Notes: a model not told the origin generated them from the sequence alone. 64,000 nucleotides of DNA from Limnoperna fortunei (GCA_944474755.1 OX104117.1:41123222-41187221); one strand, 5' to 3'. Counted from the first letter of the stretch, positions 21,825 through 35,200 are shown. A program made the numbers and translations.

Positions 21825-24688
21825 CTGAAAAAAAAGAAATCTGTATTTATATTCAAATTTAATGTCATTTCATATATTTATTATTTACATTTTCACATTT
21901 TTTTAATAAAACAAACAATAAAATACAAGAACACATAAACATGTAGAGATGACGGATTTAAGACTGTTATATTAGTAAAATTGTTTTACCTCCCGACCTG
22001 GGCTTATTGCAAGCTATTTGGTTGCATGAGGCAAATAATGAATCTAAATTATTTCTATAAATGTACAAGTAAATAGTTTCATATCCTTAATCATCAGAAT
22101 TGTTCAACATTGGAAAGAGCTTATTGTAATGTGTAGTATTCGAAAACATCAATATAAACTGCTACAACATGCACTACCCAAATGCAAATGTTTTTTATGC
22201 GTTGTAGATCATATGTAATGTAATATTACATGCACATGATATAAATATAAAGTTCTTGAGTACATTGATGAAACTAATAACGCAAATGTGATAATTTTTA
22301 ATACACAACGTGTTCGTAACTTTATATATTTATTATTTACATGTTAACATTAAAGTATCAAAACTAAAAGTAAAAAATAGAAGATGAACATGTCAAGATG
22401 ATGGATTTAAGACTTTACTCACCTGTCCAGTTTGAGTATTACACGTACATCTGTTGCCACATGTGTCAATTTGTTGGGTTTGTCCAACTGCTATAAACTG
22501 ATTCTGCGCTCTACATCCTGTAAAGAAACAGGATCTATCTCTGTTAAAATTGCTTAGCAAATATACAACAATTGATTTTAACAGTGATTAGACTTAAAAC
22601 GGCTTTCATTTTCAATATAAAGAATATGATATATTTACTAATTTAGCATAACATTTGAAATAATAACCTAAAAGTTAAGTTGTAATAAACGTGTACTGAA
22701 GCTACATCATTTAAAACATTTTAATTGAATGCAACGCCAGGTCACAAAAACATTTTTTTAAATAAGAGCTATAAATGTAAAAAAAAACATGGAAAAATAC
22801 ATAATAATCTAAGATAAAATTAAATTTCTGGTAATGCTTATATTATAACGTAATGTAGCTGTATGCATGCGACTTTATACGCAATAGAATTTTTGTTTCA
22901 GCATCAACTACCTGGCAAGCACTGGCATGGAAGAACTGGGATCCAAGTTGGACAAATGTATGGTAGACCAAAGTTACTTCTGAAAACACACTGTTGCCCA
23001 ACACCACATCCTCTAAAATAACAATAATTGTTTATGAGAACAAGTAAAACAAAAACCAAAAACACAAAAACCATGATCAACAAAAACAAAAACATCATGG
23101 GTACACTCAAGTGCTCCCTACGAGTAAGCAGTGCCTGTCTCATTTTTAAACACCCGTCGAGTTACTACTCATTGTCATGTCTAGGAGAAAGCTATTTGAA
23201 AAAAAAATATTTGAAAAACAAACCGTACAATTTACATTTCATAAGAACAATTTATACAGTAGTTTTTACATTTAAAATTTATTAAATGTATATTTGATGT
23301 TACCTTTATCACTTGTCTAGTACTATTACTTCTGTTTTAATAGCATAAAAAATACATAATGTTAACTTCTCATTTGTCAACTTTTGTTCGTTGACAGCAA
23401 TATTCCGTCAGCTTCTGCGAATTGCGTTTACATTTCACTCATATGATATTATGTTAAATCCTGATATTAATATTCATATTTTCTATAGTGGTCACATTTA
23501 ATGACCAATAAGGTATTCAAACAGGGATTTGTTGCACCTTGATTAATTACATCTGTTCAAAAGTTCTATGGCCGTCATCACGACTAAGTTATGGAAAATC
23601 CATTTCCTTATTTCTGGATTTGACTTTTTATAGATATGACCATTTGAGTAACTCGATGGATGTCTTTTTAGAGAAAGACAATGCTTACTAGTGTTGAAAA
23701 AACGAGTGTACCAATGGTTTGAATGAGTGTTATTTTTGGTTTTCCCTTTATTTCATGTATCCCAGGCATCTCAGATGTGTCATTTTTGTCCTACAGTATT
23801 GATTATTGTTGACCATTTGGTTTTTAATACTTTACTTGCTAACAATCAATTAAGAGTAAATAAGTTTAATAAAACATTGGTAATTTTTATCGCAAAGTTA
23901 ATAATGGTCATAATATGATCTTGATTGTGTTTGTAATTATAATGCGAATCATTTAGAAAGCCTTATTCTTCTATGTCATAAAATGGGCGTGTCTGTATAA
24001 CGCCAACATTATACAGTAAAAACCTTAACAATTGGCACTATCTTTAATGCCCTTGTTAGTAGGGCAGCTATAAAACCTGTTCAGAATATTATTAATGGGT
24101 ATCTTCATGACTTTTACGATCAATTTGTTATTCTTGACGGCGTAACACCGTAGCGTTTTTTGTTTTATTTTGTAAATAAATTTTATTTTATGCCAAATTG
24201 GTAAAAAGATTAAATATATAAACATGTATTTAACTTTAACAAAATATAATAAATAAATAACCTTTAAACTATTTTTAACATACACACCTTACATGACAGC
24301 TGTTTGGGTTTCCGACATTTTGCTGCAGAAACTGTTGATTTTGTGCTAGGTTATTTACATTATTAAATCCAACTTGCCCTGGTAAAACTTGTCCGGGTAA
24401 AACCTGACCCGGTATTTGTCCGGGCAATAATTGTCCGTTAATTGGTTGTCCTATAATAGGTTGCTGGCCTGGAATTTGTCCAGGAAATACCTGCCCTGGT
24501 AAAATGCCTTGATTTTGAAATCCCGGTTGTCCTATAATTCCTGGCTGATTTGGAAACTGTCCGAATTGCTGGTTTGGAAACTGTCCAAACTGTTGATTTG
24601 GAAATCCTTGATTAAAACCAGGTTGTGGATTGATAATCTGAGCATGCAGACCACAGATATAAAAAGACACTACGAAAATGGATATCAT
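21750..24688 (-). CDS. Gene 2: small secreted Pro/Gly/Gln-rich protein with 12-Cys module (4 exons, 223 aa)
   Basis: Coding exons are 24688-24288, 23012-22912, 22517-22423 and 21824-21750. Phases are 2, 1, 0 and the 672-nt total is in frame to TAA. The signal peptide is about residues 1-16 (MISIFVVSFYICGLHA). The body has repeats of FPNQQFGQ (three) and of [IV]xPGQ[IV] type (about seven). The last base pair of exon 1 is uncertain between CAT|GTAAGG and AAG|GTGTGT. Only the second keeps frame with exon 2, giving SCHVR-GCGVGQQC. Exon 2 is 12 nt longer than in the paralogues. The module ends ASCTQIACNQPSPGGQ and a lysine-rich tail, KKK. A TATAAAA box lies 48 nt upstream of ATG. Candidate poly(A) signals are 21749-21754, overlapping the stop, and 21495-21500. 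Likely an extracellular matrix component; close in style to gene 1. Confidence 0.86.
21967..22032 (-). pseudogene. Decayed duplicate of gene 2 terminal exon
   Basis: Reads ASCNQIACNKPRSGGKTI then LLI and TAA, about 70 percent like the functional exon 4 located 208 bp further on. The AG acceptor is lost (TTATTTG instead of CAG). The nearest upstream AG would splice out of frame and stop after nine codons. Flanking intron (GATGACGGATTTAAGACT near 21950 and GATGATGGATTTAAGACT near 22398) is also duplicated. Confidence 0.75.
22423..22517 (-). CDS. Gene 2 exon 3 (95 nt, CGN core)
   Basis: Between TTTACAG and GTGAGT. Reads G-CRAQNQFIAVGQTQQID then TCGNRCTCNTQTGQ. It gives Cys 7-10. Confidence 0.86.
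22912..23012 (-). CDS. Gene 2 exon 2 (101 nt)
   Basis: Between ATTTTAG and GTAGTT. Reads GCGVGQQCVFRSNFGLPYIC then PTWIPVLPCQCLP and G across the junction. It gives Cys 2-6, with four more residues in the third loop than the other genes. Confidence 0.85.
23095..23200. repeat. Dispersed GGTxCACTC repeat copy
   Basis: GGGTACACTCAAGTGCTCC, GAGTAAGCAGTGCCTG and ACACCCGTCGAGTTACT match the copy at 11427. Lies in intron 1 of gene 2. Confidence 0.7.
23370..23920. repeat. Dispersed repeat, near-duplicate of 26455-26925
   Basis: Shares long runs with the second copy, for example CATATGATATTATGTTA, TATTCATATTTTCTATA, GAGTAACTCGATGG and GATTATTGTTGACCATTTGG. The ORF 23727-23918 (+) lies inside and has no domain. 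Lies in intron 1 of gene 2. Confidence 0.8.
24288..24688 (-). CDS. Gene 2 exon 1 (signal peptide and Pro/Gly/Gln repeats)
   Basis: 401 nt from ATG at 24688 to the AAG|GTGTGT donor. The reading continues four codons past the donor to a stop. Confidence 0.86.
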
Positions 24689-24735
24689 GGTTAAACGAAA
24701 AGTTTCTCTATGATTAACTAATATTTTGAAAAGCT

Positions 24736-24742
24736 TTTTATA
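24736..24742 (-). promoter_or_regulatory. TATA box of gene 2
   Basis: TATAAAA on the minus strand, 48 nt before ATG 24688. That leaves a leader of roughly 20 nt if transcription starts about 30 nt downstream. Confidence 0.6.
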
Positions 24743-24749
24743 CTAAGTT

Positions 24750-26454
24750 TACGTGTACAAATGTGTAATTTGTTTGGACCGGAGGAAAACACGTCATATC
24801 TGTCAACAAATGTGTCAAAACGATGATTTTAAAGATGGACAGTCGATGATTTATACACGATTTATTTCGCCAACAGCATTTTACTAATCAAACACGTATT
24901 TATTTTAGCATGTTTCGTCATCTGCAATCAACTAATATTTGTGAGTTTCTCATGTTGACAAAGTTATCTCAACTGTGTGTTTTTATGTAGGCACATTCAC
25001 ACGATGGTAGGAACATACTATTAAACATCTAAATGAAGTCATCAGAGTAGTTAACCATATATATAATCAATCAGTACATTACACAAGTAGGAAATGCCTA
25101 AAGTCTATTTATTTTTTTACAGTGCTACTGTGTAATCGAGTTCTCACTTTTACTTAAACAAAATGCTTACCAAGTAGGATAGGTAGACTAACAAATTGCA
25201 AAGTACCACTAGACATAATATATCAGTTTTCCTATTTTAAAAATCTTAAATTTATTTTCCAAATGTATTGAAAAATATTAACAATTGATTTTAAACTTCT
25301 TTTAGCAAATTTGGAAAAAATAAGCTTTTAAAAAACTTAAAGAATAAATACACAGTCGAATTTACCTTATTTCCCTAAAAATATGTCTTTTTAAGGAAAA
25401 TCAACACGGGTGCTTATCAATAGTTTAGAATACTATTTACAATAAACGTAAGTGTATGCAATTAGCAAAGCTATCAAAATTACACAAAATATGATTACAA
25501 TACATGTAATTATACATGCAATCTAATAATCTTTATTGGGTTAAATTTAATAAATCTTGTTATTGCGAGAAGCTACTTTGAAATACTGAAAAATGTCAGC
25601 AGGTGGTATTGAAAATTATATCTAGATTCTCTAAGTGTGGTACTAAATAATCAATACCATTACAAATATAAAACAGTGGGATTAATCTGTTTTTGCTTGC
25701 AGCGGGTAGCAAAAACTATATATTTAAATATCGTTGTATGACTTGTTGGACAAGTTTAAGTAAGAATTTGAAAAAAAACATGTCCAAAACATATTAATTG
25801 CTAATTTTTTATTGTTCATAATTTATCATTTGAAAAATAAGTTTCCTGAATTATACCCGCGAGGAACTAAACAAACAATGTGCACTAATGTCTTCTTGTT
25901 ATTGTACAATATATAAACGCCTGCAAAGCATACAGTTGTCATAAAAATGAACGTTTATATAATTTACTGTTTTTGTTTTTGTTGTGTTTTTTTCATGAAA
26001 AAAAAGAAAATTTTATGATTAAAATCATGTTATATATTTGTTTTTGAAATTACTTTTTTCGGCGCAAATAGTGATACATCAATTATTTAGAAGGAAAAAT
26101 ATGTGAAAGTCACAGATTTTGATTTTTTTGCACAATCCGTCAGTGTTTAAGTTTATCAATCATGACAATTAATTGTGTGAATGTGTATGTGTGTGTGTGT
26201 TTGTGTATAAAATGGAATGTCCGATTAGAACCTAAGACCTCTGATTCTTGTTAATTAATATTTGAGTAAAATAATTCTAATTATAAATCAAACTGTTTAG
26301 TCCAAAAAGAACCATATTTAATTTATTAAACATATTAAAATAAAAAGTGTTTAATGAATATGGTTTTTATTCACCAACTTCTCAGAAGATTATAAGAGTT
26401 GACTTAAATGGAAAATGGCAAACTAAATTCTACAAAAATACATAATGGCTTAAA
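24750..26454. other. Intergenic, nothing recognised
   Basis: AT-rich sequence between genes 2 and 3. It contains a TG microsatellite at 26181-26207 and no coding signal. Confidence 0.45.
26181..26207. repeat. (TG)n microsatellite
   Basis: Interrupted TG run in intergenic DNA. Confidence 0.85.
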
Positions 26455-26925
26455 TTTCTCATGTTTCAACTTTTTGTTCGTTTACAGCAATATTCCATCA
26501 GCTCCTTCGAATTGCGTTTACATGTCACTCATATGATATTATGTTAGATCCTGATATTGGTATTCATATTTTCTATAATGGTCACATTTGATGACAAATG
26601 ACCATCTGTTAAAAAAAGTTGATTGTTATGGAAAATCCATTTCCCATAAGTAGATTTCCTTAATTTTGTTAATTTGACCTTTTATAGATATGACCATGTG
26701 AGTAACTCGATGGGTGTCTTTTTAGAGGAAGACAATGCCTACTAGTGTTGGGAAAACGAGTGCACCAATGATTTGAATGAGTGTTATTTTTGGATTTCTC
26801 TTTATTTCATGTATCCCAGGCATGTCAGATGTGTCATTATCTCAATCTAGATATTGATTATTGTTGACCATTTGGTTTGTATTACTTTACTTACTAACAA
26901 ATTAATTAAGAGTGAATAAGCCATG
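26455..26925. repeat. Dispersed repeat, second copy of 23370-23920
   Basis: Same landmarks in the same order as at 23370, about 3.1 kb away, with a deletion of roughly 60 bp near 26600. Confidence 0.8.
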
Positions 26926-29500
26926 CAAATAACGTAATAGATCAATTTAAACTACTTTACAATTTATATGTAGTTGTTATTATGAAGACATGTCAATTAA
27001 TTCTCAGAATAGGTTTTTGAAACATTTGCTTACAACAATAAAAAAGCAAATGCGTATCACGGTATTAAAATACAAAATACTAAATTTTCCACAAAATGTG
27101 TACAGTTGCACATTAAGTATAGTTTGTTTATTACATATTAAATCACAATTATCAAACAAAGACAGCAGATCTATCACATTTATCACAATTTAATAGAACT
27201 ATTGATATATTTATTTGAAGACTTATATTACCCAACGTCATTTAAATATGATAAAAATATTCATAAGTTAATAGTAAATCTAGACTTGATTTCTGCGTTT
27301 CAATTATGAATTAATAAATCTAGTCTACGTATCGATCACTAGACGTCTGTGTCAGTCTGGAATTGTTGGAATGTCTAGGTACAAAAATAAGTCACCTGAA
27401 TTAGTCCCTAGTAATTACATATCAATAGGAATGTTTTCATTTTACAAGGTTAGTTTCGTTTTGTAAGTGACAACAACAATACAATGATGAAACTGTTTCC
27501 TTGTCGATATTAATTCATGACAGTAAAGATATACGTTCTATAGTTTTGGAACGTTAACAACAAAATACCAAAAATATCACCTTATCATAATTTAGCTATT
27601 TCACACTGTTATCAGGCGACTGCTTTTGAGGAAAGTCATTCTATGATTAGAAACATCTTAAAATCTAAATCACATTGGCAGATTTGATATAACTCTGAAC
27701 TATAGACCGGATAAAGTTAGTTGTGAAAATTATAATCTATAAAATTACTTATCTTTTTGTCACCCAAGGTTCCTAAACCGGGGTTAAAGGAGAGGTCGAG
27801 CTAGTTTTGCTGTTAGTAATAAAGACTCAAGTTGAGCAGAGTGTCATTTATTTACAGATGGCGAATAATATATGAACATGCAAATAAATAATTTGTTGCG
27901 AAATAAATGACAATAAGAAACATAAGCAAAGGTGGGGTGAAAAAATATGCCAAGAAACATATTTAAGTAAATATAACATACAAAAAGTAATAAAATGGTA
28001 TATACCAATGTAGTTAATGCATATATAATGTCTCAATTCCCTTTAAAACACCGATCATGTTCGCGTTTTTAAAATAAAAAGAGAAACAAAACAACAACAA
28101 CGCCATGAGCAAAAAGCAACTATAATTGGCGACTTTGTCATTATTTATGATTAGTATTGATAATAAGCAAATGCAATTCATATATAAATTAAGTCGATCG
28201 TGCGAACCCAAAACCCTAATGTTTACGGATAAAGGGGAAGGCGATAAACTAACAAGAAAGTATTCATTAATATTTATAAGAAATTTAAAAGAGCGGTAAA
28301 AGTGTGGGTTTTTTCTTAAACTTTTCATAATAAGATTGAAAAATCAGTAAAATCAAAACATGAACCTTGCACTTTGATTGTAATTGACAGAATGATAGCA
28401 TGCAAACACACAAGCTGTTACTTAATCTTAATTAACAGTAAATGAACTGACCAATCAGAATCCGAATAACTGACTGATTATGCAATGAACAACTGCAGGT
28501 TGCTGACCAATCTACCCTTATTACATAAAACATAATAAGATCATTACTATAAAGATTACATAATACAAACTTGCATCTTTTTAATGCAGGTGGACACAGT
28601 ACATAACATACTGTTAACATAATTTTAGATGCTTGCTACATTATATAATACATTGAAAACTACACACGCATTACATAATAGATTCGATAACAAAAATTTT
28701 AGGAACTTGCTACAAACACTTTTTTATTTAGCAACATGTATATTTAAAGGAATCTGCTTTTCATCGAAACAAATGGATGTAAAAAGGTTTTTGACATTTC
28801 TTTGATGGATGGGCAAAAGATCAAAGGATCAACGTTACAGGTGCTAGCAACGAGTATAAAAGTCTTAATTGTTTTGTTCCACAGTCAAATGAAATGTCTT
28901 CAGAAACTTTTTATTGATTGTCAATCGGTAGTTATTATGCAATTTTTTACGGGAGATGTAGGTTGATACTCATGATCATAATTAAGTACATATATGCAGA
29001 GTATACCCATTCGACAGACATATTCCTTAATTATGCTTAAATACAACTAAAAGCAATTACAACGTGCACAACAATGTAAAATCAATATACATAATATATT
29101 ATTGTGGTGATTTTTAGTAATATATTCCGGGTAATTTTGTTTGGAAAATACAGAAAAGTAAATGTAAATAACTGTTGTAATAATTTTTTTAAAGATTTTT
29201 AGATGCTTGTAATGTAGATATTTCTGCTAAGAAATGAGCCTTTTTTCTTATCACACCAGTATTGTTTAATCTATGCTACGCCAATAATGCAAGTTTTTAA
29301 AAACAACTAGCATCAATTTATGCTTGGCGTTGCTTGTATCCTCAACTGGCTCTTGTCGATACAGATTTAAAAAGACTGGTGATACAGATAATGTTGTGTT
29401 TATTAGATCTGTTTAAACAAATGACATCTATAATACATGCAAACACTTGTAAAATATCTCTTATTTTTAAATACAATCTAATACTGCGGCATGTTTTGTC
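26926..29500. other. Intergenic, nothing recognised
   Basis: AT-rich sequence. ORFs at 27848-28036, 28014-28328 and 28432-28620 (-) have no shared domain, splice context or repeat pattern and are not called. Confidence 0.4.
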
Positions 29501-29504
29501 AGGT

Positions 29505-30131
29505 TTAAGGGGATGCAGGACACCATCCGCCATTTATTGTGAATATTTCAAAATATATAGAACATTTATGGTAAATTTAATAATAATTTCTTTCATTATT
29601 TATTTCCTAATTTCAATAAAATTTAAAAAAATAATGAAAGTCTTGTACCTAAATTATTACTTCATTTTATTAATGGTTGAAATAAAAAGTTTTCGTTTAA
29701 AATGGGTTTGGTATTGGCAAAAATAATGAAAATGAAATTTTTAACAAGGGAGGTAATTTTTACCACAAAACACCATTTTTAGCACTTTTTGACTAGTTTT
29801 TACCCAATTGACAAAAAGTTAACTTAAAGACCCGTATTTTTCTTTCCATCACTTAAATGTATACTAATTGCTTGACATTATATAAAAATTTAGAAAATTT
29901 TATTGGACAGAATTTTTGAAATCTTTTACTGTAGTGCTTTTTTATTCTCTTCTCTGTATAATCTATATGAAAATTTAAAATTTCAGTGCTCAACCCCTCG
30001 AAAATAAGCTCTGAAACCCCTATTTTTTATTTTGAATTATAATAACTTGTATAAAAAACTAACTACTTGGCGAAATTAAAGAAAAGTCATTGACAAATTA
30101 TTTTCGGTGAAAGTGTCCTGCATCCTCTTAA
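29505..30131. mobile_element. TTAA-flanked MITE (piggyBac- or Kolobok-like ends)
   Basis: TTAA at 29505-29508 is followed by GGGGATGCAGGACACC. TTAA at 30128-30131 is preceded by GTGTCCTGCATCCTC. The inverted repeats match over about 15 of 16 positions and the target duplication is TTAA. The 620-bp interior has no transposase. The ORF 29334-29726 (+) crosses the left end and is not a gene. Confidence 0.72.
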
Positions 30132-30134
30132 ACA

Positions 30135-31365
30135 ATTTAGTTAGGGTGAAAAATCACCGGACTTATCGTGAATTCATATTTCGATTTTGTTTCATTAGTT
30201 TGGTATTCACTGGAAAATTATTTGCATTAAATTAGCAATACGATATTTAATTTTTGATTTCGGAAATTACCTTTTTGCAGATATTTAAAAACAAATTTGT
30301 TTCAAAATTGTAAATGGGACATACGTTTGAAATGAAATGCAACAAAATATATATACGATCAACAAAAAAACGTGGGTAGTCCGTGGTAAAACTATCGGAA
30401 TCCTATATGTAAGTACAGTCAGTTGTTTATACGGTTAAAAGTAAATTAAGCAGTTAGTACTAGTATTTAAAATGTTTTATTAACTGTGCATTTGTTCACA
30501 AAGAAAACTTCCGTATTGTAGCACTGGCTACATGCAGGCACAACTTTAATTGATTTTTTGCTATGGTTGAATTTAAACTACAATATTTATTAGAATATGA
30601 TTAATACACCTAATAATCATGACCTCTTACTATAAATTATTGTCTTGAGAGTTTTCTTAACGTCCTACACTCACAACCCAATACCATTCGTCGGGACGGT
30701 AAATTATTGTCATTCAAGTAATTCATAATTATTAATGCTACTTAGTTACACTGGGTAGGGATTAAAATAAGTTCTAGGAACTTGTTTCCCAATCCTAATA
30801 ATTAATATACTGTATAATGTAAGTTAATGTATCAGTATTGTACTTTTATATAGAAATAATTGATAAAATATGTTAACCATACTTTGTTTTGACGAATACC
30901 ATATGTTCCTTTACAATTAACATATCTGAATACTTAACAAATGCTGATTTGTTTTATACATTTTTCTTGATGACAACCTTTGCAAGTAAAATGAATCTCT
31001 ACAATAAACATTGTCTCATAAACATTTTTGCTTACATATTGCTCATATTTATAGCCGTTTCCTTTAATGTTTTTCACTAATAAAAAACGGTTATTGAAGA
31101 CATGTTCATTTGCTATATATAATGTTTTAAATACATTTGTAATACATGGTGGTCAGGTGCCAAATTAGAGCAAAAACTGCTGTCTCTTCTAAAACGGATG
31201 TGTTCTCAGTTTGTGTAGCTCATCGTTATTCTTCTGTGTTTGTTACGATAATGGGTTTTCGTCTATTAGTTTATCGTTTGGCAGCGTGTTTGTCGTTTCA
31301 TACTGATATACGTCCAGGAATCTGTGGTGAAGCTGAATTTCGGTATAACTGTCGTGAATTAATTC
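30135..31365. other. Intergenic, nothing firm
   Basis: Contains ORF 31146-31448 (+, 100 aa) with no recognisable domain. Its 3' part overlaps the tandem duplication that starts near 31370. Not called. Confidence 0.4.
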
Positions 31366-31369
31366 TTTT

Positions 31370-34300
31370 CACAGAATGCACCGTTTATGCAAGAACTGAT
31401 TCTCTTCAGTTCAATTCTTTTGTAAATGTTATGTCGCAACATAAATAAATTTGAAATATGAAGGAAATAAATGCAGTAATGTTTCGTCCATAATCTTAAC
31501 TTACAAATGTGGTATCCAGTTACGGTACCAATATTGCGTTTGTCATAATGCGTTACAATTGTTTCAAACTTATTTAGAGTTATTTGCAATTACTGTATAT
31601 GTTTTCTAGCCCTTTGATAAATCTGTGGCATTGTAGTATGAATAACTTGCATGGAAAGTCGTATTACGTAAAAACAGGGTTATCACAGTCCCTTTATATA
31701 AAGTAGAAAATATGTGAACATTGTTTTTTGTGTTTTTGTTTAATTGGTTTGTACTTAATTTAGTGATTATATTGTTTTACATTTTTGGTTGTATCACATT
31801 TATCAATATTTAGTTGATTGTTAAATAATTGTTATTACTAAACTAACAATGTAAATGGTCAAAACTTGCATCTTACATTTTTATACTTCTCATCGGGAAT
31901 TGATTTGATCAAAGACTGATAGATATAAGAAAAGCTCTTTTCTTTAAAATTTGGTGATCTTTTTAAAGGACATCGAATAGATCGATATGCATTTTATCAT
32001 AAAAATATTATATGATAAAGATGAAGTAACTATAGAGTATACCGTTATTAGTTAAAAACTTACAAAATATATAAACCTTCTAAATTAATTGTTAAGAATA
32101 TACGTAAATCATAAACCGACAGCATTGGTTTCGAAAAGAGTGACTTCCCATTGAACTATATTGCGTCATTGTGCATCCATTTAGAGTTATTTCGCTTTGC
32201 TCAAAATACATCCGCAGAAGGAACTCTGTTAACAAAACCCAGTACACTAGTTTACACAATTTCAACTCGCGTCAATAAACAAAATGCTCTTAAAACTTAC
32301 ATGATGCGATAAGCGTTGTAAATAAGATCGATTATAAAAAGGGCAGAATAGTCACAACAGCAAAACCATACAAAAGAATCAAGCAACCATAACAAAAGAA
32401 CCACACTCTAACTAATGGAAAACCAATATGCCCTGAACGTTCTTGTCTCTCGAATTGTGTACTGTCAGGTCAATGAGCAAAAGGAAATAAAGTGTGTGGT
32501 TAGCACAATGATCGTTAAAACAATAAATGTTTTTAAGATAAAAGATATCGCGATGGCGACTTTAATAATCCACTTCCATCATGTTATTAAAATAACAAAA
32601 GCGACGACCAAAAACTAGAGACTTTGTCGTTGAATCTGAAATTAATCCGAAATAATTAAACGTAATGTTAATAAGGCATGCCAAATTGCTTTTAAATTCT
32701 TAAATTAAATTAATATTAAAATTCGTCCAAAAAGACATCATATTATTAATTTTATAAGTCATAAATTTGACAGTTTTCTCTGGAAGCTTTGAACAAAATA
32801 TGCTTTCAAAATGTAGGATCAGATTGGTGAGCAGAGTACCAATAACGGAGTACTAAATTTTTGTTGGAAATGTCACAAATTTAAAGTTCATGAATTGGTT
32901 CTTTTTAGTTCAATTCTTCTGTGAATATTATGTCTTAAAGTTAAATAAATCTAATATTTGCATGAAATAAATTAATTATATGTTTCGTATTCTTCACATG
33001 GTGTTATTGGTAACCTTGCATTGTCATCTAGTGTCACAATTGTTATAAACGTATTTAAACTTGTTTCCTGTTATACATGTTTATATGGTACTTAATTATG
33101 TATATCTTGCATGGACACCAATGATGACGAATGTTTATCCCATACACTCTATATTAAGATTCTATATTTTGCTTGATTAATAATATTCAAATATATATTT
33201 GCCCCATTTAACATAGATTTCTGTTTTTATATCCATTTGGCAGGATAACAAAAGGATAAACATTGTGTTTTTCTTCAATAAATCAACCTATATTAAAGGA
33301 GAAATGTGAATAAAGTAAACAACTAGATACCAGCAGACCAGCCATAATGTAATTTGTTAAAAACCTACAAAATATATAAAACTTCTTGATTAATTGTACA
33401 GGTGCAAAAATGGTAAACCAACAGCAAGGTATTCGATAATAGTTTCCCTTTCTTGAAGTATGTTCAATTAAATAATTTAGAGTTATTTCGCTTTTCTAAG
33501 AACACATCTGATATAGGACTTCTATAAACAAAACTCAGTTCATTAGTTATCAGTTTCTACTTTCGTCACAACTCATTTGGTGACGGGCGTGATCATAAAA
33601 TCGATATAAAAATACAGACAAACAAACCATAACAACAGAATCACATACAAAAACCAATAGTAAACCAGTGTGCCCTGGACCTTTTTCCTTTCATTTAGAC
33701 ACTTCTGGTATGTGCACTGTCACGTCCATTAGTAGAAATAAATAAATTGAGTCGTTACCGCAACAAATGTTTGTGTTGGTGAAATGTCGCGATGGCAAAT
33801 ATAAAATATCTGCTGTAATGCTTTAAAATGCCAAATATATTCAAGCAATGAGCATCGAGAAAGCAAAAATGAAGCACTATAGCATTTAGGTTTACTCCAT
33901 TATATTGTTATAACTAACAAGAGAGGACCAAAACATGAAGCCTTTGCCATACAATCCGGAATCAACCTGTACTTAACAAAATAAACGTTAAAAGATGCCA
34001 ACTTTTGAATCCTTAACTCAAAGCCAAATTAAAATACTTGTTCGAAAGTCAAGACATCGTCAATTTTGTGGGCATGAATTGACAGATATTTAACAACTTA
34101 TTCTATTAATAAAACAGGATTAGATCGGCAAGAAGTGATGTTTATTGGATATGTAAAATCTTCAAATTAATGTTTTAAATTATTACTTAGGACTCATTTA
34201 TAAACAAATTAGGATTAACGACCATATTTCGTTTAATTATTTAGATAATATTTATACCTTTTAATTGTTTGATGAAAACTTAAATCAAAGAATATTAATT

Positions 34301-35200
34301 TGCCCTTTCAACAATATTCACATGGAATTACTATCGAATTTGATAATGAGTAGATATGAACGAATAAACATATGTTCCTGAGCAAAATCTTATTATTTAA
34401 AAATATTTTAAAAGTATATATATAATATTAGTTTTTTCAGTAGCTTTAGTATATGTAGCTTTTATGTACTTTATTGCTGCTTTTTTACGAATTGCTAGTT
34501 TCACCAACTTATACCGAGTGTAAATGCGAACAGGATAAGCCAGAAGCAATTGAGTTTTGATTATGGTTACCTCCCATTGTATTATGTTTCGGTAAATACA
34601 TCTGATTTAGAATTTTCATTTTTCACAGAAAGGCTACTAACGTCACAAGACATGTATTTGACGAAAAATGTTCACAAAATTTACAAGGTGCTATAAGCAG
34701 ATAATAAGATCGATATGAGAAAACGTAGGCAAAATAGTTACAACAACGAAAGTAAATATAAGAATCAAACCATAACAATAGCCCCACACTAAAAAAATAT
34801 TAGTAAACCAATGTGCCCTGAACTTTCTTGCTCTCGTATGTATCGTGTAATATCACGGCCATGAAATCTAGCACAGAAGGAAATCATGTAAGCCTTCAGT
34901 ACGTCTGCAATAATGCATTTAAATTGCAATAATATAAATTTGATACAAGCAACTATCCTCGAGAAATAAGAGATGAAGCAGTGTAGTATTTTAGTATACT
35001 CCAGTCTCATGTTATTATAACTAAAGAAAGAGAGGACCAACAACTAAAGCAATTTTCGTACAATCTGGAATTAAACCGTACTTAACAAACCAATGTTAAA
35101 ACATTCTCAACTCAAAGCCAAATAATAAAACTTGTTTAAAAGACAAGACATTGTCTATGAAATCTTTCGAACAAATTATGCTTTGAATAAGTATAGGATT
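31370..35200. repeat. Three diverged tandem copies of a segment of about 1.1-1.3 kb
   Basis: Landmarks recur in order. CCAATATGCCCTGAACGTTC-type strings lie at 32426, 33667 and 34808. AGGATTAGATCGGC-type strings lie at 32817, 34119 and 35196. TTAGAGTTATTTCGCTTT lies at 32182 and 33478. ATTTTxAGTTCAATTCTTxTGT lies at 31400 and 32905. Spacing is 1.24-1.30 kb and then 1.08-1.14 kb. No conserved ORF is kept between copies, so coding function is unlikely. Confidence 0.72.

Noticed and set aside
31146..31448. 100-aa ORF MVVRCQIRAKTAV..
   Set aside because: No domain, and its 3' end lies in the tandem duplication whose other copies do not keep the frame.
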